DNA of 64,000 bases. It comes from Saprospiraceae bacterium. Its GTDB lineage: Bacteria; Bacteroidota; Bacteroidia; Chitinophagales; Saprospiraceae. Below, one piece after another: positions 45,705 through 53,895 of the stretch (positions are counted from its first letter, which is position 1; each line of letters begins with the position of its first letter). The notes beneath the pieces were generated by a model that worked only from the letters and a program-made list of their open reading frames with translations, was not told the DNA's origin and made no database searches. The position numbers and the translations under genes are program-made. Location of the stretch: NCBI GenBank assembly GCA_016709995.1, contig JADJLQ010000002.1, positions 248,001 through 312,000 of the forward strand, written 5' to 3'.

Positions 45705-46940
45705 ATGCCTAATAAATCGGTTCAGGGTTCACTATTTAATCATTCGGCCGACCTTCGTCCCAGCTATGAATTGAGCATAAAAAAAACTACGAAAAGAGCA
45801 CTTTCAAAAAATGAAAAAAAGTTTAATAAACTGGTTCAGCGGGTAGAGCAACTTGATCATCAAATAAAAAAATACAATCTGCTCATAGAAGGGTATCTGA
45901 ATTATTATCTAGAGCAAGTTCTGCCTGTGGAGACTGACAAAAATCTGGCACGAAACAAGCTTATCAAGCTGCTTTTTTCGGTTTACCAAGCGCAAAAAAA
46001 GAATCGTACTTTTCTTACCAAAAGCGAAATAAAATCCCTGCATAACATTATCTCTTTACAATTAGGCAATTTTGTAGAATGGATACGGGACGAATCGGAG
46101 ATCGACGCTGAATTGAACAATATTTTCAAAATCATTGAGGGAGTACCGTTTGACCAGATTAAGCATGAATCGTTTGATGAAGCCAAAGCCGACTTACAAG
46201 AATATTTCGAAATTCAAGGATTTGATATCGACCTTAAGGATATGGATCTGAATATGTCTGATGAAGAAACTGCTGTCTACCTGAAAAAATTGGAGGAAAC
46301 CCTGAAAGCCCAACAAGAAAGTTTGAAATACGAAAAAGAAAAAAAAGATGCTTCGAAGAAAAAGACCAGAAAACAAATCGAAAATGAAGCTCTTGCGATT
46401 AAGATCAAAGAGGCTAAATCAAAAAGTATAAATACCATCTACCGGCAGCTAGCCAAAATACTACATCCTGATTTGGAACAAGATGAAGTCTTAAAATCAG
46501 AAAAGGCCAAAGTCATGCAGGATGTGACGCAGGCATATCAGGAAAAGAATCTACCAGCATTATTGCGATTGGAGCTCACCTGGATTAATAAAGAAAAATT
46601 GCTGGATATACACACAGACGACAATCTTTTAGCCTATCACGAACTCTTGAAAGAACAGATAGAGCGACTGGAAGCAGAAAAAAAAATGATCTTACTCAAT
46701 CCCCGATACATGCTCTTGCAAAAGTATATACCAGATACAGATGATATACCTGATGTCAATTGGCTAAAAATTAAAAATGATGCTATTGCAATAGCTGAGT
46801 CAATCCATATTGCATTAACTGATTTGGCTGGAAATCAGCAAGCAATCACCCTCAAAAATATGATCCATGAATATAAAAGGATGTATGAATACCCTACCAA
46901 AGAAGCAGGGTCACCTTGGGATGAATATTTTGCGAGATAA
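45705..46940 (+). CDS. coiled-coil protein with J-domain
   Basis: 411 aa from the ATG at 45705 (a TTG two codons earlier is possible). Residues about 20-240 are Lys/Glu-rich and helical. A J-domain-like segment follows: INTIYRQLAKILHPDLEQDE, with the HPD tripeptide at residues 254-256, and KAKVMQDVTQAYQEKNLPALLRLELTWI. This is the pattern of large DnaJ-like proteins found in accessory islands rather than the canonical DnaJ: no G/F region or zinc fingers. It may recruit DnaK to an unknown client. Both neighbours are broken or mobile genes. Confidence 0.75.
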   Translation: MPNKSVQGSLFNHSADLRPSYELSIKKTTKRALSKNEKKFNKLVQRVEQLDHQIKKYNLLIEGYLNYYLEQVLPVETDKNLARNKLIKLLFSVYQAQKKNRTFLTKSEIKSLHNIISLQLGNFVEWIRDESEIDAELNNIFKIIEGVPFDQIKHESFDEAKADLQEYFEIQGFDIDLKDMDLNMSDEETAVYLKKLEETLKAQQESLKYEKEKKDASKKKTRKQIENEALAIKIKEAKSKSINTIYRQLAKILHPDLEQDEVLKSEKAKVMQDVTQAYQEKNLPALLRLELTWINKEKLLDIHTDDNLLAYHELLKEQIERLEAEKKMILLNPRYMLLQKYIPDTDDIPDVNWLKIKNDAIAIAESIHIALTDLAGNQQAITLKNMIHEYKRMYEYPTKEAGSPWDEYFAR

Positions 46941-47059
46941 ATGAAAAGCATTGAACAGTTATGAATTTTATTTTCTCGGGGTTTAAAGGCTTATGACCCT
47001 ATCCTCAAAAAGTGCCACTTTGAAGAGCATTAAAAGATGGGAACATCTGACAGGTAGGA

Positions 47060-48279
47060 TCAGGTATTATCAAATCGCACTCTCCCGCAAAACCTTTCAT
47101 CCCAGGGCTCTATCCAGGAATACTCCAACCCGATCTCTGGATAGGTATCTTTAAACTTATTATATTTACTGGGCATGGCATTGACGATATCGTATTTCGT
47201 CTCTATCGCCACAGGGGGATGAAGTGTGGGCAAAACGAAGTCTACTTCATTGTCATCCGCTCTCCGCCAATAATGAATATCATCGAGGGAGTGATGATCC
47301 AATAAATATCGAAAATATATATTCTCCCATAGTTCTCCCCGATCTGATCGAATCAAGGGAGTTTGAAAATTATTCAAAAGACTATTTTTAAGGCCGATGT
47401 CATTGAAATAGACTTTAGGCATTTTGATGAGTTCTTTTTTAAGGTTTCTGTAAAAAGGTTTTACCAGACTGATATGAAAACATTTCTGCAAAGTATAGAT
47501 ATAGTGCTGAATCGTTTCTTGAGTGATTCTCAGTGCTATGGATATTTTATTTGTGTTGACCAGGCCACCAGTTTGTGCTGCCAATAATCTCATGAGTTGA
47601 TAGAATGCCGTCTCATTTCGGACGCCAGATTCAGTGATATCTCTTTTGATAAATGAATCTCTGATCTCTTGCAACCTTAATATTTTATCTTCAGGATTGG
47701 TTTCTGTGATTACTGCCGGATATCCACCATAGATCATATATTTATCCCATTCTGCTTTTATATAGGATAGCAGGGATGACTTTGCACCTTTGGTATTACT
47801 CAATCTATGATATTCATCGAGCAGACCCTGGTGACCGGATAAAACTAAATGTTCATCAAAAGAGCAAGTATATAATTGAAAGAGTCTTTTGCGTCCGGAG
47901 AGTGAATCAGTGAATTTTTGATCTATATAAAAAGCACCGCTCCCAGTAGCGACTATTTTGATTTTATTCACATGTTCATCATATAAAAGCTTTAAAAAGT
48001 TAGATGGATCTTTTAAGTATTGGACTTCATCCAGGAACACCACCACTTTTTTATCTGTTTCAGGAAGGTATTTGAGCAAGGATAATGGATATTGATCCAA
48101 CTCCATCAGGAATTCTTTGTTCTCAAGATTGATAGAGATATAAGGTATTCGAGACGATAGACATTCCTTCTCCAATTGTTTTAATAAAGTGCTTTTGCCG
48201 GTCTGACGAGCACCTGTAATAATGGTAAATTCTTTTTGGGGAGATGCTCTTTGAGCTTTTGGAATAGCTTGCGATTCAT
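47060..48279 (-). pseudogene. AAA_14/DUF4143 ATPase with a single frameshift
   Basis: The ATG at 48279 begins MNRKLFQKLKEHLPKK, then the frame is lost at CCCCAAAAAG (48232-48241). The -1 frame continues EFTIITGARQTGKSTLLKQL (Walker A GARQTGKST) and stays open to 47060. Joined, it is about 406 aa with Walker B KVVVFLDEVQYL, sensor IVATGSGAFYI and the DUF4143 C-terminus WRRADDNEVDFVLPTLHPPVAIETKYD. Only one base separates it from an intact gene. This may be an assembly error, a real mutation, or slippage at C-AAA-AAG. Confidence 0.8.
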
Positions 48280-48302
48280 TGAATCTATCCTATAAAACAA
48301 AC

Positions 48303-48382
48303 CAAAAGTACATTTTTTGTGATGTTACCTGGTAAAATATCCGATATTTTTCGGCATATACCCTGTAAAATATCTGATATTA
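48303..48382 (-). promoter_or_regulatory. paired repeats and -7 box before the frameshifted ATPase gene
   Basis: GTAAAATATCCGATAT (48332-48347) recurs as GTAAAATATCTGATAT (48365-48380) with a 33-base period; the longer units are 48326-48349 and 48359-48382. On the minus strand a perfect -7 box TACTTTTG (48310-48303) lies just downstream of them and 23 bases before the ATG. The repeats cover the -33 region, so they look like operators. Confidence 0.6.
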
Positions 48383-48457
48383 ATCTATATTGATGTACAC
48401 CTGACCTTTTAGTAAAGCCTCGTTATTTCTAACTACTCCAGGTCATTATTTCCACCT

Positions 48458-49786
48458 CTATTCAAATCCACCCTGTCCCCGATACAACCTCACCGGCTTG
48501 TCCAGCTTTAATTTCAATACGGTGATATACTCGTCTTGTACCCCGGGAGGCAGATCGATATAGACCAGGCCAGGCACTTTGCTCCAGCTTATTTTACCTA
48601 CTATCTTGGGAGTAAGTTTGGTACCCTTTCCCAGGATAGTGATCTCCGTAATTTTATTGTCAAGTCCTTTTATCATCAATGGCCCATGAGAATCGCCATG
48701 CACAAAGAGATATAAGGTGCTCGAATCTTTTGACATCGTGGTGGGCCCATAATAGTGCCCCTGTGGTATCCCTCCAAGGGTGTTGAATATGGCTTCGCCA
48801 TTGCGGTTATTCCAGGCTCCCAGTTCTTTCAGTACGTGTATTTGTTCATCAGGGATGGTACCGTCTGCTTTTGGCCCCATATCGAGGAGTAGATTGCCTC
48901 CGTTAGCGACCGCATCGACAAAGATGGAGATCACTTCGTAAGGCGTTTTCCAATTATTGTCATGATGAAAACCCCAGTTGTCGTTGGTCGTCATGCACAG
49001 TTCCCACCAGGGATGGGGTGGTCGGGTGACCGGGAAATTTTGTTCTGGAGTAGCATAATCTCCATGGCCCTGCAAGCGACCATTGATGATCGCAGCAGGA
49101 TTGTGCGCCAGGATCATCTGTCGTACTTTCTCTGCTTCCCATTCTTCGGCACTGTGCTCCCAATCACCATCAAACCACCAGAGATCCGGGTTAAACAGGG
49201 TACTGATTTCTTTGATTTGTCCCTGAAAAAAATCTCTAAATCTAGCCCATCGGGCATAATCATTCTGTATGCGATATCGGGAGCTGTCACTTAAAAAACC
49301 GGGATAATCGGGATGGGACCAATCTAACAAAGAAAAGTAAGCACCGCATTTGATATTTCTTTTGCGAAGTTCTTCAAAAAAAGGCTTGATCATATCTTTT
49401 TTTGCCGGGGTAGCTTTGACGATGCTCAGGTCATTCATTTTGGTGTCATACATGGCTACGCCATCATGATGTTTGGTGGTGATCACTGCATAGCGGGCTC
49501 CGCTTTCTTTGATCAGTCCTGCCCAGGCGGTAGCGTCGTAGTTTTTTAAAGTGAAGCCACCCAACTGCTTCATATAATCCGGATGACTGATTTTTTTATT
49601 GTGAAAACTCCAGGATTCGTCTATCCCATTCACTGCATAGATACCGGTATGAATGAATATGCCCAATTTGGCATCAGCAAACCACTGCATTTTCGCACGA
49701 AGTGCTGAGTCAGGTCTGGGTGCCTGCGACATCGCAGCTATTAAAATCAAAAACAAAAAGATGGAAGTTAGCAAAGGTCTTTTCAT
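48458..49786 (-). CDS. GH29 alpha-L-fucosidase
   Basis: 442 aa with a signal peptide (ending AAMSQA). GH29 landmarks: MQWFADAKLGIFIHTGIYAV, YAVITTKHHDGVAMYDT, and the nucleophile region LWWFDGDWEH with Asp206 as predicted nucleophile. A short C-terminal beta-sandwich follows. It hydrolyses alpha-linked fucose from glycans in the periplasm. It is transcribed alone. Confidence 0.9.
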   Translation of the reverse strand: MKRPLLTSIFLFLILIAAMSQAPRPDSALRAKMQWFADAKLGIFIHTGIYAVNGIDESWSFHNKKISHPDYMKQLGGFTLKNYDATAWAGLIKESGARYAVITTKHHDGVAMYDTKMNDLSIVKATPAKKDMIKPFFEELRKRNIKCGAYFSLLDWSHPDYPGFLSDSSRYRIQNDYARWARFRDFFQGQIKEISTLFNPDLWWFDGDWEHSAEEWEAEKVRQMILAHNPAAIINGRLQGHGDYATPEQNFPVTRPPHPWWELCMTTNDNWGFHHDNNWKTPYEVISIFVDAVANGGNLLLDMGPKADGTIPDEQIHVLKELGAWNNRNGEAIFNTLGGIPQGHYYGPTTMSKDSSTLYLFVHGDSHGPLMIKGLDNKITEITILGKGTKLTPKIVGKISWSKVPGLVYIDLPPGVQDEYITVLKLKLDKPVRLYRGQGGFE

Positions 49787-49948
49787 ACTTAATATTTAGA
49801 TGCAAGTATAATAATAATCCCCTGGTATGGAAGATAAGAAAATATTAAGGCAGTACGTTTGATCTGCGGTTTCATCACTCCTTATATATACAGGCTGCTG
49901 TTTTTTATTCCGCTGCAAAATAATCCGTCTGACATGAACTTAACCGTA

Positions 49949-49956
49949 TATTTTTG
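49949..49956 (+). promoter_or_regulatory. -7 box of the esterase gene
   Basis: TATTTTTG matches TAnnTTTG. It ends only 5 bases before the first possible ATG (49962), which favours the later in-frame ATG at 49980 as start. Confidence 0.45.
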
Positions 49957-49979
49957 CAGCAATGGATAAAGTAATGCGA

Positions 49980-50786
49980 ATGAATCCAGCACAGATAATT
50001 GTGTTTTTTTTAATGTTTCTTACAGGAATGAAAGTCTCATCCCAGACTTCCAGCCTCACGCAAAACATTACCCTTACATCAACCAATCTTCATGAGAGCA
50101 TGTCAGCCATGATAGGTCTGCCGAATGATTATCAAACAACCAAGGATCAATATCCGGTCGTATTCATTCTGGATGGAGAGACTTATTTTGATCTGACTTG
50201 CAAAGCTGCCGCTGAACTTTTAACGGACCATGCCATGCCTCCCTGCATCGTCGTAGGTATCACCAGTCATCATCGCCAAAAAGATTTTACCACACCGGTC
50301 ACGAAAGGCGCAGGACAGGATGCAGATATTACTACCAGTGGAGGAGCCAATCCATTCTTAGATTATATTGAAAAAGAATTGATCCCGGCCATTGCTAAAA
50401 AATACCGCACCCAGCCTCAGTATACTTTGATAGGCCATTCATTGGGCGGGTTGTTAGTCTATCATGCGCTCTATACCAAACCAGGACTTTTCAAAGCTTA
50501 TATCTCGATCGATGGTAGTTTGTGGTGGAATAAAGGATCAGTCGGAAAGTCCGCCATTGATTTTCTAAGTCACCATCCTTTGATAAAGACTACCTTATTT
50601 GAATGCCGTAAAGATATCACTCAGCCAGTACGATTTCCTGTCAATGTCGAATTGCTTAATTATTTAGCTCAAAATCGTCCCATCGGATTACACTACAAAT
50701 ACGTAGAGCTAAAGGATAAGAACCATGCGACGATCGTACTCCCAGGTATCTACCAGGGCTTGCGGTTTGCATTTGCTAACCACTAG
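49980..50786 (+). CDS. secreted esterase (EsteraseD/alpha-beta hydrolase)
   Basis: About 268 aa from the ATG at 49980; in-frame ATGs at 49962 and 49974 exist. Starting at 49980 gives a standard signal peptide (MNPAQIIVFFLMFLTGMKVSSQ) and a sensible leader after the promoter box. PF00756 features: YPVVFILDGETYF, nucleophile elbow IGHSLGGLL, catalytic His in DKNHATIVLPGIYQGL. It acts on ester-linked acyl groups, as in acetyl- or feruloyl-xylan esterases or siderophore esterases. Substrate unknown. Confidence 0.82.
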   Translation: MNPAQIIVFFLMFLTGMKVSSQTSSLTQNITLTSTNLHESMSAMIGLPNDYQTTKDQYPVVFILDGETYFDLTCKAAAELLTDHAMPPCIVVGITSHHRQKDFTTPVTKGAGQDADITTSGGANPFLDYIEKELIPAIAKKYRTQPQYTLIGHSLGGLLVYHALYTKPGLFKAYISIDGSLWWNKGSVGKSAIDFLSHHPLIKTTLFECRKDITQPVRFPVNVELLNYLAQNRPIGLHYKYVELKDKNHATIVLPGIYQGLRFAFANH

Positions 50787-51030
50787 ACCACTTAACTATT
50801 TAACCACTGGGGAAACAAAGGTCACTAAGCATTTTCTACATATTATGAAGATCCTAAGTGGTTTAAAACAAGGAGGATTATTGATATTTTGGCTTGCGTT
50901 TTAACCACTAGACCACTTAATTTTTTAACCACTAAGAAAACTTAAGGCCACTAAGCATTTTCTATTTAGAATGAAGATCCTCAATGGAGTGTCCCTTTAG
51001 TGCTCTAAGTGCTTTAAAAACAAGGAAATT
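50778..51030. repeat. two tandem copies of an intergenic CCACTAR-rich repeat
   Basis: AACCACTAGACCACTTAA occurs at 50778 and again at 50903 (period 125). Both copies continue with TTTAACCACT, then GCATTTTCTA and ATGAAGATCCT. The first copy contains the esterase stop codon. Such CCACTAAG-type repeats recur between genes in many bacterial genomes; here they fill the gap between two convergent genes. Confidence 0.6.
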
Positions 51031-51049
51031 TTTTAAATGCCCTCAATGG

Positions 51050-51463
51050 TTAATGCTCACCCCCCTCCACTCCATAAAACACTACCCACAGTACCAGATC
51101 ATCGGTAAAGTCTACAAAACGGTGAGTAACTCCTGCCGGTACATAGAGCACATCCGTGGGCCCAAAGGACACTTTTTCCGGACCACACTCGAAGGTGCCT
51201 GAACCGTTCACCACGATATATACCTCATCTTGCTTGTGCGGAGACTGGTCGTCCTGGCCTTTGGGTGCATAGACGAGCACTCGCATCGTACCGTGTCTCA
51301 TACCCAGGGCATATCGTTCGCCTTTGGCTCCGGGTATATTTGATAATACTTCAGAGAGGGTCAGCTTAGTGGGTGGTTGGGGATCCGGAGCAGATGCCGG
51401 ATTTTGAGCAACTGTATTCAGAAAACAACCTACAACTAAAATAAAGATGCAAAAGATTTTCAT
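51050..51463 (-). CDS. secreted cupin-domain protein
   Basis: 137 aa with a signal peptide (IFCIFILVVGCFLNTVAQ). A cupin barrel follows: MRHGTMRVLVYAPKGQDDQSPHKQDEVYIVVNGSGTFECG and PTDVLYVPAGVTHRFVDF, with His/His/Glu/His-type ligands (PHKQDE, THRF). Probably a periplasmic metal-binding cupin. Substrate unknown. It converges on the esterase across the repeat region. Confidence 0.82.
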   Translation of the reverse strand: MKIFCIFILVVGCFLNTVAQNPASAPDPQPPTKLTLSEVLSNIPGAKGERYALGMRHGTMRVLVYAPKGQDDQSPHKQDEVYIVVNGSGTFECGPEKVSFGPTDVLYVPAGVTHRFVDFTDDLVLWVVFYGVEGGEH

Positions 51464-51625
51464 GATTCCTTTTTTTTACAAACATAGCTGATAGTCGTGT
51501 GATATACTGGACAGCTTCCCGGCAATGAGTCAACATTTGCCGGTAGAGGCAGAATCCTTACCTTTTTTGAAGAAGGGCTTTTATTATCAATACCAACTCC
51601 AGATACCACAGCTCATACTTCTTCT

Positions 51626-51633
51626 TATCTTTG
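51626..51633 (+). promoter_or_regulatory. -7 box of ettA
   Basis: TATCTTTG, an exact TAnnTTTG match ending 21 bases before the ATG at 51655. An in-frame TTG at 51631 lies within this box, which argues against it as a start. Confidence 0.55.
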
Positions 51634-51654
51634 CACCCCAATTCAAATAAATAT

Positions 51655-53331
51655 ATGGCAGGCGAAAAAATCATTTTTTCAATGGAAGGGGTCAATAAGA
51701 TCTATCCTCCCAACAAACAAGTACTCAAAAACATCTATCTCAGCTTTTATTATGGTGCCAAGATCGGTGTGCTCGGTCTCAACGGAGCCGGCAAATCCAG
51801 TTTGCTGCGTATCATAGCCGGCACGGATCAAAACTACCAGGGCAAAGTAGTTTTTGACAAAGATTATAAGATCGGTATGCTCGAGCAGGAGCCTCACCTG
51901 GATCCGGACAAAACAGTGCGGCAGGTTGTAGAGGAAGGAGTCGGCCCGCTCGTGGCCCTGATCAAAGACTATGAGGAAGTGTGCAATAAACTGGCAGAAC
52001 CGCTCGAAGATGATGAAATGAACCGACTCATCGATCGTCAGGCGGAACTAATGGATCAACTCGATCAGCAAAATGCCTGGGAGCTGGATCACAAACTCAA
52101 TACAGCCATGGAGGCACTCCGCTGTCCGGAAGAAAACCAGGTGATCAAAGTGCTCTCCGGTGGTGAAAAAAGAAGAGTCGCTTTGTGCAGATTATTATTG
52201 AGCAACCCGGATATTCTCTTGCTGGATGAGCCTACCAACCACCTGGACGCTGAAAGTGTACTGTGGTTAGAGCAATATCTGCAAAACTTTCCAGGTACGG
52301 TCATAGCGGTCACCCACGACCGATATTTCCTGGACAATGCGGCAGGCTGGATACTGGAACTTGATCGGGGAGAGGGCATCCCTTACAAAGGCAATTACAG
52401 CAGTTGGTTGGAACAAAAAACCAAGCGACTGGAGATGGAAGAAAAACAAGAAACCAAACGCAAAAAGTCCCTGGAGCGGGAACTGGAGTGGGTACGCATG
52501 TCACCCAAAGCCCGACAATCAAAGGGCAAGGCCCGTCTCAATGCTTATGACAAACTGATCAATGAAGAGGTAAAAGAAAAAGAGGCTACACTCGAACTCT
52601 ATATCCCACCGGGACCCAGATTGGGCGATGTCGTGATAGAAGCAAATAAACTGACCAAAGGTTTTGGAGAAAGAATACTGTTTGAAAACCTATCATTTTC
52701 TATTCCTAAAAACGGCATAGTAGGGATCATTGGCCCCAATGGTGTAGGTAAGTCTACCTTATTTAAAATCATTATGGGCCTGGAGCAGGCAGATAGTGGC
52801 TCTGTCACGATCGGCGAGACGGTCCATCTCTCTTATGTAGATCAGACCCACAAAGACCTCAATCCTGAAAAAACTATTTACGAAGTAGTCAGCCAGGGCA
52901 ATGATATCATCACCATCGGCAAGACAGAGATCAATGCACGGTCCTACCTGGCACGATTTAACTTTACCGGCAGTGATCAGCAGAAAAAAATTGGTGTATT
53001 GTCTGGTGGAGAGCGTAACCGCCTGCATCTCGCTATGACCTTAAAAGATGGAGGCAATGTACTCTTACTCGATGAGCCTACCAATGATATTGATATCAAT
53101 ACCCTTCGTGCACTCGAAGAAGCCATCGACCATTTTGCCGGCGCTGTATTAGTCATATCGCACGACAGGTGGTTTATGGATAGACTCGCGACCCATATTC
53201 TTTCTTTTGAAGATGATGGCCAGGTAGTCTTCTTCGAAGGAAACTTCAGTGATTACGAAGAAAAGAAAAAAGCACGCCTGGGTGATTTGACTCCGAAACG
53301 GCCCAAGTTTAAAAATGTGATCAATCGGTAA
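51655..53331 (+). CDS. ettA: EttA, energy-dependent translational throttle ATPase
   Basis: 558 aa. Two ABC-F nucleotide-binding domains: Walker A GLNGAGKSS and signature VLSGGEKRR in the first, GPNGVGKST and VLSGGERNR in the second, both with LLLDEPTN. The linker between them holds the EttA-type charged arm (ERELEWVRMSPKARQSKGKAR). It binds the ribosomal E site and gates translation by the ATP/ADP ratio. Cytoplasmic. Full length and well conserved. Confidence 0.95.
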   Translation: MAGEKIIFSMEGVNKIYPPNKQVLKNIYLSFYYGAKIGVLGLNGAGKSSLLRIIAGTDQNYQGKVVFDKDYKIGMLEQEPHLDPDKTVRQVVEEGVGPLVALIKDYEEVCNKLAEPLEDDEMNRLIDRQAELMDQLDQQNAWELDHKLNTAMEALRCPEENQVIKVLSGGEKRRVALCRLLLSNPDILLLDEPTNHLDAESVLWLEQYLQNFPGTVIAVTHDRYFLDNAAGWILELDRGEGIPYKGNYSSWLEQKTKRLEMEEKQETKRKKSLERELEWVRMSPKARQSKGKARLNAYDKLINEEVKEKEATLELYIPPGPRLGDVVIEANKLTKGFGERILFENLSFSIPKNGIVGIIGPNGVGKSTLFKIIMGLEQADSGSVTIGETVHLSYVDQTHKDLNPEKTIYEVVSQGNDIITIGKTEINARSYLARFNFTGSDQQKKIGVLSGGERNRLHLAMTLKDGGNVLLLDEPTNDIDINTLRALEEAIDHFAGAVLVISHDRWFMDRLATHILSFEDDGQVVFFEGNFSDYEEKKKARLGDLTPKRPKFKNVINR

Positions 53332-53374
53332 AAGAGAATACTTTTTGCTGAAGTACTTTTTCAATCAATAGGTG

Positions 53375-53860
53375 ATGACCATCAGACCAGCTACCACCCA
53401 GGACCATGAAGTAATCTGGGAGATCTTAAAAGCTGTCGTAGCTACAGGCGACACCTACGTATTTAACCCGGACTCTTCACAAGACAAAATGATGGCCTTT
53501 TGGTGTGACCCCGATGCACATGTCTATATAGCAGAAGATGGTTCCCGAATCGTTGGCACCTATAGGATCAAAGCCAATCAACCAGATCGGGGATCACATA
53601 TAGCCAACGGAGCATATATGGTGTCACCACAGGCCAAAGGACAAGGGATCGGGCGGTCGATGGGGATTCATTCCCTTGAACAGGCACGCCTGCTTGGCTA
53701 TCATGCGATGCAATTTAATTTTGTAATAAAAACCAATACAGCCGCGGTCAATTTGTGGAAATCTCTTGGATTTGAGATCGTCGGAGAAATCCCTTCAGCC
53801 TTCAAACACCAAACTTTGGGCTATGTCAATGTGTACATCATGTATAAAAGCTTGCAATAA
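53375..53860 (+). CDS. GNAT-family N-acetyltransferase
   Basis: 161 aa from the ATG at 53375; a GTG one codon earlier is possible. The GNAT acetyl-CoA loop is seen in VSPQAKGQGIGRSMGIHSLEQAR (Q-x-x-G-x-G/A-like), followed by NTAAVNLWKSLGFEIVGEIP. Transfers an acetyl group to an unknown amine. Single cytoplasmic domain, 43 bases after ettA. Confidence 0.87.
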   Translation: MTIRPATTQDHEVIWEILKAVVATGDTYVFNPDSSQDKMMAFWCDPDAHVYIAEDGSRIVGTYRIKANQPDRGSHIANGAYMVSPQAKGQGIGRSMGIHSLEQARLLGYHAMQFNFVIKTNTAAVNLWKSLGFEIVGEIPSAFKHQTLGYVNVYIMYKSLQ

Positions 53861-53895
53861 ATCAACCTACACAAAACAAGTGATCAAACGTGAGT

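Noticed and set aside
51631..51654. Upstream TTG start for ettA
   Set aside because: It lies inside the -7 promoter box; the ATG at 51655 matches the family N-terminus.
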